Part shown: one piece after another, positions 15,611 to 24,746 of the stretch
How the letters are laid out: every line of letters begins with the position of its first letter
Position numbering within the stretch: position 1 is the stretch's first letter
Origin: an uncultured Draconibacterium sp.
GTDB taxonomy: Bacteria; Bacteroidota; Bacteroidia; Bacteroidales; Prolixibacteraceae
Assembly: GCA_947492175.1 (NCBI GenBank)
Contig: CANLMQ010000041.1
Location: 1 to 49,125, forward strand
DNA length: 49,125 nt
Direction: 5' to 3'
Position numbers and translations under genes: made by a program
The notes under the pieces: generated by a model
Told to the model about the DNA's origin: nothing
Seen by the model: only the letters and a program-made list of their open reading frames with translations
Database searches by the model: none

Positions 15611-17020
15611 ATGAAAACCAAATTTGCCTTTCTTTTTTGCATACTTTTCTTACATGCAGGATTAAGCCATTCACAAAAATTTACTCTCGGAATAGAGAAT
15701 GGTATTAACTATTCAAACATCCGTAAAGATTTCGATCATCAACGCTTTCCCTCCATATCGGGTGCTATTAATGGAATCTTCACCAAATACGAACTGGGGA
15801 ACTGGTTTCTTATACAATCCGGGATAAAACACGTAAGTGTAAATTTTATTGAAACACAGTATCATAATTACTACCCGGATTACTGGATGCACGCAACATC
15901 AAGTTATTCTCCGATAGTTTCATCGTCAATTTATGTCCCACCATCTTGTTCTTTCTCATCAACCAATCAATTCAACTTTTTAAGAATTCCGATACTTTTC
16001 AAGTTCAGAACCCCGGGAAAAATAAACCTTGAAATAGGTGGCGGTTATTATTATGCGTTTATGATTAACGATGAGTTTCGAGGGAAAGATAAAGACCGGT
16101 TTGACAAAGAATATCGTGAAGAAAATTTTCCGGACATGACAGATTGGGGCTGGATTTTGGCAAGTTCGGTAAATTATAACATAAATAATAAATGGAGCGT
16201 ATTTGCCAATGGACAGGTAACCTATGGCAAGGAAAAATATTTTGAAAACGTTGAAGGGAAGTTAGGTTCTACCGAACTCACTCTGGGCATTGGTTATAAA
16301 CCTTTCGCAAAACAAAAACAATTAAATGTAAGTGATTCTTTAGGATATCGAATTCAACTTATTCCGCATTCAGGTATTTCAATAACGGGAATTAAGAGCA
16401 ATAAAGACAACAATATGTACAAATCTTTAGTTGGATTTAGCACCGGAGTTTCTTTAAAGTTTGCTTTTGCAGAAAATACATCGCTAATAACCGGTGCCTG
16501 GTACGATAGAAAAGGCTATCAACTTGACTATCCGGGGCAATATTCTGCTATTTATCGCCCTTCAGAAAACGATATGCCTCCTTATAACAAATCAGATGTT
16601 CAACTCGACTACCTTACCATCCCCCTGCTAATGGAATTATCATTTGGTAAAAAATTTCGATCAAATATTGATTTTGGAGCATATTATTCGCTTTTACAAA
16701 ACGCTTTTACAGAAGGAGAACGTGTAAACAGTTATCAATACGGACAAGGTTACCGTGTTAATAAAGAATATTTTAACGAAAGCCTTGACTTGTGGATTAA
16801 AAATTATGACATCGGTTTTATATTGGGCTACCGCTTTGAGGTACCTATTTTTAAATGGGGCAATATTTTTGCTTCGGTTAACCAATCTTTTGGATTATCG
16901 AATATTTTGGAGGACAATGATGATGTCCTTGCTGCATATCCTTTTATTGATGATTATTCCTTTAAAAACCGCTCAACTTCCATTCTTTTAGGTTTAACCA
17001 TTCCTGTAAACAAAAAGTAA
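15611..17020 (+). CDS. Outer-membrane beta-barrel protein, two tandem PorT-like halves
   Basis: A signal peptide (1-22, ending SHSQ) is followed by two similar beta-rich halves. The first (about 23-235) has FNFLRIPILFKF, then IGGGYYYAF, and closes with LTLGIGYKPF. The second (about 245-469) repeats the order with DYLTIPLLMELSFG, IDFGAYYSLL and ILLGLTIPV. This is the outer-membrane-beta-barrel (PorT-like) fold, normally about 200-230 residues, apparently present twice in one chain. No plug or TonB box is visible, so it is not a TonB-dependent receptor. Function unknown. The lipoprotein gene starts 5 bp downstream, so the two are probably made together and may act together at the outer membrane. 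Confidence 0.82.
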   Translation: MKTKFAFLFCILFLHAGLSHSQKFTLGIENGINYSNIRKDFDHQRFPSISGAINGIFTKYELGNWFLIQSGIKHVSVNFIETQYHNYYPDYWMHATSSYSPIVSSSIYVPPSCSFSSTNQFNFLRIPILFKFRTPGKINLEIGGGYYYAFMINDEFRGKDKDRFDKEYREENFPDMTDWGWILASSVNYNINNKWSVFANGQVTYGKEKYFENVEGKLGSTELTLGIGYKPFAKQKQLNVSDSLGYRIQLIPHSGISITGIKSNKDNNMYKSLVGFSTGVSLKFAFAENTSLITGAWYDRKGYQLDYPGQYSAIYRPSENDMPPYNKSDVQLDYLTIPLLMELSFGKKFRSNIDFGAYYSLLQNAFTEGERVNSYQYGQGYRVNKEYFNESLDLWIKNYDIGFILGYRFEVPIFKWGNIFASVNQSFGLSNILEDNDDVLAAYPFIDDYSFKNRSTSILLGLTIPVNKK

Positions 17021-17025
17021 TAGCC

Positions 17026-18324
17026 ATGAAAAAAAGATTATACCTGCTAACAATTTTGGTTCTGCTATTTTCGTGCGAAAAATATCCGGAACCTGGAAGT
17101 GAACTTTTAGAAACTTTTAACTATGTAATTATTGGGAATAACCAGCTTATGATTGGAGCAGAATACTTACCATTGAAAGTCGGTGCAAAAATTGACCTTA
17201 ATTCTTTAGTTACGCAATCAGATAAAAAATTTCGAATGGAGATTTTAGTAGCATCAGGTAATGGCAGCGTTGACAATACCGTTATCGAGGCCAATTCAAA
17301 TGGAGAAATGCTTACTAAATGGAAACTTGGAGAGTACACCAACACTCAAATTATAACCTGTAAAATATTCGATTCTGAGAATAATTTTTATTCCGAATTT
17401 AACATTGAAGCAACTACCTTTTTTAAAAACAGAAAGAATAAGATCACTAGCGGATATCTAGTTGGAATTGACGATATGGTTTGCGATACCACTCACCAAC
17501 GCACGATGATGTTTAATGAGGGACAAGTTTGGATATTAAAGGACGATTTTTATTCGTGGGAACCTAAAAATTTTCCATTTAATGAGTATGTCAGATTTCT
17601 TGACATGACCAGTGATGGAACTGTTTTTGCTGCAGGTTGGAGGGGAGCTTTATACAAAACAGAAGACTGGGGAGATAACTGGCAGTATGTTTGTCACCCC
17701 ATTCCCGAAAATGAACACTTTTACAATTTCAATATAACCTCCGACGATTATTTGTGGGCCACCAAATACCCTTTTGGCATATCTTGCTCGAAAGATAAAG
17801 GACTTACCTGGACAAGAGATACTACAGAAAGAGTGAAAAACTCCGACCTCGGACCAATATACAAATATCAAAATTCATATATGACCATCGCAGGTCAATC
17901 AATTGTGCAAAAGCAAGCTGATAGTTCCGACTGGCAAGATATCAATACTCCTGAATATTTATTATCAATGTATATTCCAAACGATTCAACCATTATTGCC
18001 CAAACCAAGGGCGGTGGCGGATTATGGCTACACAAATCAACAGATAACGGACTAACCTATAAACAGGTATTTTCTCCTTCCACATCTCTAGGAGGTAGTG
18101 ACCGTTGGCATAGTTATAATAAATTCGGCAACAACTATCTTGTTTTAGCCCAAACCAGTGGTTTATGGCTTACCAAAGACTTTAATGAATTTGAACAACT
18201 TATTACGATAAAGAAATTTGAATCAAAACTTTTCATAGACCATGCCGGAACAATTTATGTGGCAGGATTAAATTATACTTATGCCAGTGATGACGCAACA
18301 TATATATTGCCTGGTATGCAATAA
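17026..18324 (+). CDS. Lipoprotein with BNR/sialidase-type repeats
   Basis: A lipoprotein signal ends LLFSC with Cys17 as the acylation site, followed by EKYPEPGSE. The C-terminal two thirds hold several repeats of the BNR/Asp-box type: LYKTEDWGDNWQYV (about 206-219), CSKDKGLTWTRD (about 249-260), LHKSTDNGLTYKQV (about 333-346) and LWLTKDFNEFEQ. They suggest a beta-propeller. The sialidase catalytic residues are not evident, so a binding or scaffold role is more likely. It is 432 residues, placed 5 bp after the double-barrel protein and presumably co-transcribed with it. Confidence 0.82.
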   Translation: MKKRLYLLTILVLLFSCEKYPEPGSELLETFNYVIIGNNQLMIGAEYLPLKVGAKIDLNSLVTQSDKKFRMEILVASGNGSVDNTVIEANSNGEMLTKWKLGEYTNTQIITCKIFDSENNFYSEFNIEATTFFKNRKNKITSGYLVGIDDMVCDTTHQRTMMFNEGQVWILKDDFYSWEPKNFPFNEYVRFLDMTSDGTVFAAGWRGALYKTEDWGDNWQYVCHPIPENEHFYNFNITSDDYLWATKYPFGISCSKDKGLTWTRDTTERVKNSDLGPIYKYQNSYMTIAGQSIVQKQADSSDWQDINTPEYLLSMYIPNDSTIIAQTKGGGGLWLHKSTDNGLTYKQVFSPSTSLGGSDRWHSYNKFGNNYLVLAQTSGLWLTKDFNEFEQLITIKKFESKLFIDHAGTIYVAGLNYTYASDDATYILPGMQ

Positions 18325-18426
18325 TTTTTAATAAAAAACAAAACAGAAATACGGCGCAAAAGAGGTATAGGAATAAGCAAGTTTTTTACCTAAATTTATG
18401 TTCCAAAAAAAATGCGCCGTTAAAAT

Positions 18427-18897
18427 ATGGAAAATCAAGAAGCGAATATAAAACAGGCCTATTCGAAAATGACACAGTTGTGCAGCAGGTCGGAGCAATG
18501 TTCAACCGATATTCGAAAAAAAATTCTGGCATATGAAATCGTTGAAGAAATTGTTGATGAGATAATTGAGAAACTGATTAGCGAGAAATACATTGACGAC
18601 AAACGTTATGTTCGGGCCTATGTAAACGATAAATTCAAGATAAATAAATGGGGCAAAATAAAAATGCGCCACTACTTAAAAATGAAAGGACTCTCTGACG
18701 AAGCTATTCAATATGGTCTTGAAAATATCGATGAGGAGAAATACAAAACATTGCTGATTAAAACCATGAAGGCCAAAGCCAGAACCATTAAATCAAAAGA
18801 TAAATTTCAGAAAATGGGACAAATAATACGATATGCCCAGAACCGGGGATTCGAACCTGAATTGATTCACAGGTATATGAATTTGGCCTTGGAGTAA
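18427..18897 (+). CDS. recX: Regulatory protein RecX family
   Basis: RecX proteins bind RecA filaments and limit RecA activity. This one has 156 residues made of three-helix repeats, with the typical blocks LISEKYIDDKRYVRAYVNDK (about 50-69), GKIKMRHYLKMKGLSDEAIQ (about 77-96) and a third repeat near 130-156. No recA lies in the window. It is upstream of prfB on the same strand, but a separate -7 box lies between them. Confidence 0.85.
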   Translation: MENQEANIKQAYSKMTQLCSRSEQCSTDIRKKILAYEIVEEIVDEIIEKLISEKYIDDKRYVRAYVNDKFKINKWGKIKMRHYLKMKGLSDEAIQYGLENIDEEKYKTLLIKTMKAKARTIKSKDKFQKMGQIIRYAQNRGFEPELIHRYMNLALE

Positions 18898-18920
18898 CTT
18901 CACAATAAACACAACACTCC

Positions 18921-18969
18921 AAACTTTAAGTTCTAAGCTCTGAACTTTAAACTTTTCATACTACCTTTG
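18921..18969 (+). promoter_or_regulatory. prfB promoter with upstream AACTTT repeat
   Basis: TACCTTTG at 18962-18969 fits TAnnTTTG and lies 25 bp before the prfB start. The tract at 18921-18957 (AAACTTTAAGTTCTAAGCTC, then TGAACTTTAAACTTTTC) resembles the repeat before serS, where the -7 box is also placed just after it. Confidence 0.55.
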
Positions 18970-18994
18970 CATTCCATTATAAAAACTATATTAA

Positions 18995-20084
18995 ATGATT
19001 TTAAAAGACCAGGTAAAAGACCTAGTTGAGCGCCGGGATGCGCTGAGGAGGCATCTTTGACTACGATGCTAAATTAATTTCACTACAAGAAGAAGAGCTC
19101 AAAACACAGGATCCTGAATTCTGGACCAATCCAAAAGAAGCTGAAGCCCAAATGAAAAAAATCCGCACAATTAAAGTGTGGACCGATGGGTTCAAAAAGG
19201 TAAACGAAGCAGTTGAAGATTTTCTGGTGCTCTACGAATTTTTCGAGATGGAAGAAGCAACCGAAGAGGAAGTAGACCAATCGCATATCGAAACTCTGGC
19301 ATTGATTGAAGAGCTTGAAGCAAAAAATATGCTTCGCAACGAAGAAGACCATCTTGGTGCAGTTTTACGGATAAATGCAGGAGCAGGAGGTACCGAAAGT
19401 AACGATTGGGCAGAAATGCTGTTTAGAATGTATTCGCGGTGGATTGAAAAGAACGGCTACAAAATGAAAATTGCCGATATGCAAAACGGAGATGAAGTTG
19501 GCATAAAAAGCTGCACAATAGAAATTGAAGGCGAATTTGCTTATGGCTATTTAAAAAGTGAAAACGGCGTCCATCGCCTGGTGCGGCTTTCTCCGTTTAA
19601 TGCACAAAACAAACGAATGACATCGTTTACCTCTGTATATGTAGCTCCGTTAATCGACGATACAATTGAAATAGAAGTTAATCCGGCCGATATTACCTGG
19701 GATACTTTTAGAAGTGGCGGTGCAGGCGGTCAAAATGTTAATAAGGTGGAAACCGGTGTCCGCTTGAGACACGCACCTTCCGGAATAATAATAGAAAACA
19801 CCGAAAGCCGCTCGCAACTTGGCAATAAAGAAAATGCCATGCGCCTGCTAAAATCGCAACTTTACGAAGAGGAGTTGCGAAAACGCCACGAAAAAACAGC
19901 AGCAATCGAATCGCAAAAGAAAAAAATTGAGTGGGGTTCACAAATCAGGTCGTACGTTTTGCAACCCTATAAATTAGTTAAAGATGTGCGCACCAACTAC
20001 GAAACCGGCAATGTAAATGCAGTGTTAGACGGCGAACTGGATGGATTTATAAAAGCCTTTCTTATGGAGTTTGGTGGTAAGTAA
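18995..20084 (+). CDS. prfB: Peptide chain release factor 2 (with programmed +1 frameshift)
   Basis: RF2 recognises UGA and UAA and releases the finished peptide. The coding region is 18995-19057 joined to 19059-20084 by a +1 shift at CTT-TGA-C, giving about 362 residues. The 5' part reads MILKDQVKDLVERRDALRRHL, then the shift continues as DYDAKL. The GGQ hydrolysis motif is in SGGAGGQNVNKVETG and the SPF anticodon-like tripeptide in LSPFNAQNKR. An open frame from ATG 19152 would lack the N-terminal part and is not the real start. The frameshift makes synthesis autoregulated: low RF2 slows UGA reading and raises frameshifting. Confidence 0.97.
19046..19061 (+). promoter_or_regulatory. RF2 programmed +1 frameshift site
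   Basis: An internal Shine-Dalgarno-like AGGAGG (19046-19051), one codon (CAT), then CTT TGA C (19055-19061). This is the canonical spacing of the RF2 site. The AGGAGG is notable in a phylum that mostly initiates without Shine-Dalgarno. Confidence 0.96.
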
Positions 20085-20102
20085 CATAAAATTCTTATGG
20101 TG

Positions 20103-20122
20103 GTGCACTTGGAAAAGTGCAC
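20103..20122 (+). terminator. Short hairpin after prfB
   Basis: GTGCACTT and AAGTGCAC form an 8-bp stem around a GGAA tetraloop, followed by a pyrimidine-rich stretch. Probably a weak terminator. Confidence 0.5.
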
Positions 20123-20183
20123 TCCTTTTCTCATCTTGTGGTACATAATATCCAAGTTTTAACCAATACAAAACCGGGCATTA

Positions 20184-22241
20184 ATGTATTCAAGAGAACA
20201 ATTTATAAATAGAGAAATTAGTTGGCTTTCGTTTAACGAAAGAGTGTTGCAGGAAGCTGACGATCCGAACACCCCTTTGTTTGAGAGGATACGTTTTATT
20301 GGTATTTTTTCGAATAACCTCGATGAATTTTTTAGGGTAAGAGTTGCAGCTGTACGACGGATGGTGTCGCTGGGAAAGGACGAAGAAAACCTGCTGGGCA
20401 GCATGACCCCCAAAAAACTACACAACAAAATTCAAACAATTGTAAATGAACAGCAAAATAAGGTACAGGAAATTTTTAGAAATATTCTGCAGGAATTAAA
20501 AGAAAATAACATTTTCATGATAAATGAAAGTGAACTCACTGAAAAACAGGGAAAATTCGTGAAAAAATATTTTTACGAAAAAGTACTTCCCAATCTGGTT
20601 CCGATAATGTTACGCAAAAATAAATTTCCTTATTTGCGCGATCGATCTGCTTATCTCGCCTTTAAACTATCGAAAAAAGATGATCCGGAAGACTATGCCT
20701 ATTCTTTAATTCGAATTCCCGGAAGGTCGGTACCCCGCTTTTTAGTCCTTCCAAAAGAAGAAGACAAACAGTTTGTGATAATGATAGACGACCTCATTCG
20801 TTTTTGTGCCCAGGATATTTTCTTCTATTTTGATTACGATGTATTTGAAGCCTACACCATAAAAATTACACGCGACGCAGAACTGGATATCGACGATGAT
20901 ATTTCGAAAAGTTTTATGGAAAAAATGAGCAGTAGTCTTAAGCGACGAAAAAAAGGGATACCAGTTCGTTTTATTTATGACAATAAAATGCCCGATGACC
21001 TGCTTCAGTTTTTACTAAAAAAAATGAAGATGGCCGAAGGCAGCAATGCGGTTCCTGGCGGGCGCTATCACAACCACAAAGATTTTATGAATTTCCCGGA
21101 AATTGGGAAGAAAAAACACTACTACAGCAAATTACCTCCTTTCCGCCATAAAGACCTGCCTCCTTTTACAAGTATAATGAAAGTAATAAGGCAGAAGGAT
21201 GTAATGTTGCATTATCCTTACCAAACCTTTAACCACTTAATTGACTTTCTGCGCGAAGCAGCCATCGATCCGCAGGTAAAAGAAATTGGTTTAACAATTT
21301 ACCGCGTTGCGTCCGATTCAAAAGTGGTAAATGCCCTGTTAAATGCTGTTCGAAACGGGAAAAATGTAACCGTTGTTATCGAGCTTCAGGCACGTTTCGA
21401 CGAAGAAGCCAATATTTACTGGTCGAATAAATTGCAGGAAGAAGGGGCCAATGTTATTAACGGTGTGCCCGGAATGAAAGTACATAGTAAATTGATATGG
21501 GTACAACGCCAGGAAGAAGACGAAATACGAAATTATGCCTACATCGGAACCGGTAATTTCCACGAAGGAACTGCCCGGGTTTATGCCGATGAAGGATTAC
21601 TGACTGCCGATCCCCGACTCGCTGACGAAGTTGAAAAAGTATTTGAATTCTTTAATCAGAATTATAAACACTACAATTACGAGCATCTTATTGTTAGTCC
21701 ATTTATAATGCGAAAGCATTTCGAAAAAAACATCGATCGCGAAATCAAACTGGCTCAACAGGGCAAACCTGCCTGGATGACACTAAAAATGAATAGCCTC
21801 ATAGATCCGAAAATGATGAAGAAAATTTATGATGCTGCGTCTTCCGGAGTTAAAGTTACACTGATTATAAGAGGGATATTCGGGCTTCAGGTTGGCATCG
21901 ACGGTTTTAGCGAAAACATTACTGCCATTAGTATTGTAGATAAATATCTGGAACATTCGCGGGTTTTCCTTTTTGGTGCCGGCGGCGAAGAAAAAATGTA
22001 CATCTCATCGGCCGACTGGATGCCACGCAATTTAAACAGAAGAGTTGAGGTAGCCTGCCCTATTTACGATGAAGAGATAAAAGCCGAATTAAAGGAAATG
22101 CTCGAAATTCAATTAAGAGACAACTCAAAATCGAGAATCCTTGATCCGAACCTTTCAAATAAATATTCAAAAGATAATTCGGGTAAAACCTTCAGAGCAC
22201 AGGAAGATTATTACAACTATATTAAATCGATTACAAATTAA
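20184..22241 (+). CDS. ppk1: Polyphosphate kinase 1
   Basis: Reversibly builds polyphosphate from the gamma-phosphate of ATP. It opens with the N-terminal domain (REISWLSFNERVLQEA, 10-25) and NNLDEFFRVR (44-53). The catalytic His434 is in MKVHSKLIWV (431-440), the histidine that is phosphorylated. TGNFHEGTARVYAD (456-469) follows. A second conserved His is in the YLEHSR block, before SSADWMPRNLNRRVEV. The 685-residue length is standard for PPK1. It lies alone between prfB and an ArsC-like gene; exopolyphosphatase is not in the window. Confidence 0.97.
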   Translation: MYSREQFINREISWLSFNERVLQEADDPNTPLFERIRFIGIFSNNLDEFFRVRVAAVRRMVSLGKDEENLLGSMTPKKLHNKIQTIVNEQQNKVQEIFRNILQELKENNIFMINESELTEKQGKFVKKYFYEKVLPNLVPIMLRKNKFPYLRDRSAYLAFKLSKKDDPEDYAYSLIRIPGRSVPRFLVLPKEEDKQFVIMIDDLIRFCAQDIFFYFDYDVFEAYTIKITRDAELDIDDDISKSFMEKMSSSLKRRKKGIPVRFIYDNKMPDDLLQFLLKKMKMAEGSNAVPGGRYHNHKDFMNFPEIGKKKHYYSKLPPFRHKDLPPFTSIMKVIRQKDVMLHYPYQTFNHLIDFLREAAIDPQVKEIGLTIYRVASDSKVVNALLNAVRNGKNVTVVIELQARFDEEANIYWSNKLQEEGANVINGVPGMKVHSKLIWVQRQEEDEIRNYAYIGTGNFHEGTARVYADEGLLTADPRLADEVEKVFEFFNQNYKHYNYEHLIVSPFIMRKHFEKNIDREIKLAQQGKPAWMTLKMNSLIDPKMMKKIYDAASSGVKVTLIIRGIFGLQVGIDGFSENITAISIVDKYLEHSRVFLFGAGGEEKMYISSADWMPRNLNRRVEVACPIYDEEIKAELKEMLEIQLRDNSKSRILDPNLSNKYSKDNSGKTFRAQEDYYNYIKSITN

Positions 22242-22347
22242 AACAAACCAGGCTGATTCAGAGGAAAATAAAAAACTTTCGCAACAACTGCCAAACAAAT
22301 TGGCCTCAACAGCGTTTCAATAACTCAAATCATAAAATCTTGCAAAC

Positions 22348-22686
22348 ATGAAAATATATCATAATCCACGATGTTCGAAAAGCCGGAAAGGATTGCAGTA
22401 TCTAGAAGAAAAAGGCTGCAAATTTGATATTGTAAAATACCTGGATGAAGGAATTAATGAAACTGAATTAACCGAACTTATTGCCAAAACAGGGAAAAAG
22501 CCTTTCGATTTTGTTCGTCAGCACGAAAAAGACTACAAAGAACAATACAAAGGCAAAATACTTAGCGATGAAGAATGGATTAAAGTACTTGTTGAAAATC
22601 CAAAACTTTTACACCGCCCTATAATAGTTAACGGCAATAAAGCCGTATTAGGAAATCCTCCGGAAAATATTGACGAGATTCTTTAA
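22348..22686 (+). CDS. ArsC/Spx-family thioredoxin-fold protein
   Basis: A 112-residue protein with the arsenate-reductase-type motif H-x3-C-x3-R: HNPRCSKSR (5-13), with Cys9 as the likely nucleophile and His5 and Arg13 in place. The HRPIIVNGNKAVLG block near residues 93-106 is the family's second signature. The family includes glutaredoxin-coupled arsenate reductases and YffB/Spx-like proteins. No ars genes are nearby, so a general redox role is equally likely. Confidence 0.85.
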   Translation: MKIYHNPRCSKSRKGLQYLEEKGCKFDIVKYLDEGINETELTELIAKTGKKPFDFVRQHEKDYKEQYKGKILSDEEWIKVLVENPKLLHRPIIVNGNKAVLGNPPENIDEIL

Positions 22687-22698
22687 TTTATTTTTTTG

Positions 22699-22729
22699 AA
22701 AGGCACGGATTTTATATTCGTGCTTTTTT
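22699..22729. terminator. Bidirectional terminator between the ArsC-like and lipid-kinase genes
   Basis: GCACGGAT/ATTCGTGC-type stem flanked by A- and T-tracts. The last codons and stop (22712-22714) of the minus-strand gene lie in it. Confidence 0.7.
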
Positions 22730-23677
22730 GCAAGTATCCATCTCCCCAACAATCACCTTAAGCTTTTGAGGCAAAATCTCAATCCGGAACTGACTTTTCC
22801 CCAACGATTCGCCATCTACTTCGCCTGCCAACGAATTATTCGACATTATTTCAACCTTTTCCGATTGAAAGCAAACCACGCGAAAATCCCTTATATAGTT
22901 TCCCGAATACAAACCAGCCAGATTAGTCAGTATTCCCCAAACTCCTATTTTTTTAATTACAGTAACTTCAAAAATCCCGTTATCAGGAATTGCATTGGGC
23001 GCTTGTTTCATCCCTCCCCCATTGTACTTACCAATACCAACGCTCACCGAAAAAATCAAATCAGAAAATTCTTTTCCATCCATTTTAACACTCATCTTTC
23101 TGGTTTGATAATGCACAAAAGCAGTCAGCAAACTCCAAAGATAAACCAACATACCACTCCTACCTTTTTCTTTCATCTGATTGGCCTTTTGGGTTACCAG
23201 TGCATCAAAACCAAAACCAGCCATATTTGTAAAAAACCTCGAATGTGTTACTCCTCCTTCTTCGTAAGTTAGTTTTCCGACATCCTGCTGCAGTTTATTC
23301 CCTTCCTTGATCTGATGTATTGCCTCCTCGTAGTTATTTGAAATACCAAAAGTTTTAATCCAGTCATTTCCGGTACCAACAGGAATCATCCCAATAACAA
23401 CCTCCAAAGAAGAACAGGCTTGCTGCTGAAAAATGCCATTTACTACTTCGTTCAAAGTACCATCTCCGCCGGCAACCATCAAATGTCTACACCCCTTTTC
23501 CACCGCCTTTTTTGCAAGCAGAATCGCATGTTTTGGATATTCAGAAATTACCAATTCATACACAAGCCCCTGCTGCTTTAAAAGTTTCTCTATCCTTTCA
23601 ATATCTCTTCTTCCCCTGCCTCCGCCGGCATGCAGATTCAAAAGCAGTGTCCATTGAGCTTTATCAGTTTTAATCAT
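22712..23677 (-). CDS. Diacylglycerol kinase-family lipid kinase
   Basis: A soluble lipid kinase of the DAGK-catalytic family (YegS/DgkB-like), phosphorylating a lipid such as diacylglycerol. Key blocks: LLNLHAGGGRGRR (11-23) near the start, GGDGTLNEVVNG (70-81) and PVGTGND (99-105), the nucleotide-binding and catalytic signatures. The C-terminal half is the usual beta-rich domain (VDGE near the end). Length 321 is normal. Which lipid is used cannot be told. Convergent with the ArsC-like gene. Confidence 0.93.
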   Translation of the reverse strand: MIKTDKAQWTLLLNLHAGGGRGRRDIERIEKLLKQQGLVYELVISEYPKHAILLAKKAVEKGCRHLMVAGGDGTLNEVVNGIFQQQACSSLEVVIGMIPVGTGNDWIKTFGISNNYEEAIHQIKEGNKLQQDVGKLTYEEGGVTHSRFFTNMAGFGFDALVTQKANQMKEKGRSGMLVYLWSLLTAFVHYQTRKMSVKMDGKEFSDLIFSVSVGIGKYNGGGMKQAPNAIPDNGIFEVTVIKKIGVWGILTNLAGLYSGNYIRDFRVVCFQSEKVEIMSNNSLAGEVDGESLGKSQFRIEILPQKLKVIVGEMDTCKKARI

Positions 23678-23791
23678 TCACAACCAAATTGAAAAAGATG
23701 AATATAACTATATTTCGCTTAAGGCAATACGCACATTTTTCAATAATTTATGTTGCTTATTACCAGATTCTGCTAAAAAGCGAAAAACAAA

Positions 23792-23816
23792 AAACCGGCT
23801 GCATGGCAACCGGTTT
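23792..23816 (-). terminator. Terminator of sucCD
   Basis: AAACCGG and CCGGTTT form a 7-bp stem with further pairing in the loop (GTTGC/GCAG). On the minus strand it is followed by TTTTTTGTTTTT. Confidence 0.85.
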
Positions 23817-23837
23817 CCAGTATTCTTATAGAATTTT

Positions 23838-24710
23838 CTATAAACCCAATTTTTCTTTAATCATTCCGGGAATTTCCGAAGGTTCTTTTGCTACCGGAAC
23901 GCCAGCTGCATTAAAGGCTTTTATTTTCTCTTCGGCCGTACCGGAACCACTCGAAATAATTGCACCAGCGTGTCCCATACGCTTTCCGGGAGGTGCCGAC
24001 TGACCTGCAATAAATGCCACAACAGGTTTGGTCATTTTTTCTTTGATAAATTTGGCTGCCTGTTCTTCGGCATCGCCACCAATTTCGCCAATTACAACCA
24101 CTGCATCGGTTTCCGGGTCGTTTTCGTACATTTCAAGCAAGTCGATAAAGTACAAACCTGAAACAGAATCGCCTCCAATACCCACACAAGTAGTTTGTCC
24201 AAGATCATTTTCGGAAAGCATGTTTACCACTTCGTAAGTCAAGGTTCCCGAACGCGAAATCAATCCTATATTTCCTTTCTTGAAAATCATGGCCGGAAGT
24301 ATACCGATCAAACACTCGTCGGGTGTAATTAATCCCGGGCAGTTTGCTCCAATTAATTTTGTTCCGTGTTTTTTTAATACCGGAGTTACTTTAATCATAT
24401 CCTGAACAGGAACATGTTCAGTTATACAAACTACCAGCTCAACACCGGCATAACTGGCTTCCATTATAGCATCGCCTGCAAACGGGGCTGGCACAAATAT
24501 TACCGATGCATTTGCCCCCGTGGCTTTTACGGCATCTTCAACCGTATTAAACACAGGAATACCTTCAACCTGCTGGCCTCCTTTACCCGGAGATATACCA
24601 CCCACAATGTTTGTTCCGTAAGCTTTCATTTTACTGGTATGAAAAGCACCATCGCGACCGGTAATTCCCTGTACAATTACCTTTGTATCTTTATTTATTA
24701 GAATGCTCAT
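23838..24710 (-). CDS. sucD: Succinate-CoA ligase alpha subunit
   Basis: The alpha subunit of succinyl-CoA synthetase, the substrate-level phosphorylation step of the TCA cycle. The CoA-binding Rossmann domain opens ILINKDTKVIVQGITGRDGA (3-22). The phosphorylated His247 is in KRMGHAGAI (243-251). Length is 290 residues, as usual. It follows sucC with 36 bp between them and shares its terminator. Confidence 0.98.
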   Translation of the reverse strand: MSILINKDTKVIVQGITGRDGAFHTSKMKAYGTNIVGGISPGKGGQQVEGIPVFNTVEDAVKATGANASVIFVPAPFAGDAIMEASYAGVELVVCITEHVPVQDMIKVTPVLKKHGTKLIGANCPGLITPDECLIGILPAMIFKKGNIGLISRSGTLTYEVVNMLSENDLGQTTCVGIGGDSVSGLYFIDLLEMYENDPETDAVVVIGEIGGDAEEQAAKFIKEKMTKPVVAFIAGQSAPPGKRMGHAGAIISSGSGTAEEKIKAFNAAGVPVAKEPSEIPGMIKEKLGL

Positions 24711-24746
24711 TTTCTATTAGCTTTTTTTTGACTTTTGACTTCCGGT

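Noticed and set aside
18840..18862. tRNA-like T-arm sequence (GGGATTCGAACC)
   Set aside because: It is inside recX, in frame, and no acceptor stem or other arms can be folded around it.
19152..20084. prfB starting at ATG 19152
   Set aside because: The RF2 N-terminal domain is encoded upstream and joined by the canonical +1 frameshift.
22141..22323. 60-codon ORF at the end of ppk1
   Set aside because: Mostly out-of-frame ppk1 sequence; the short tail beyond the ppk1 stop shows no recognisable domain.
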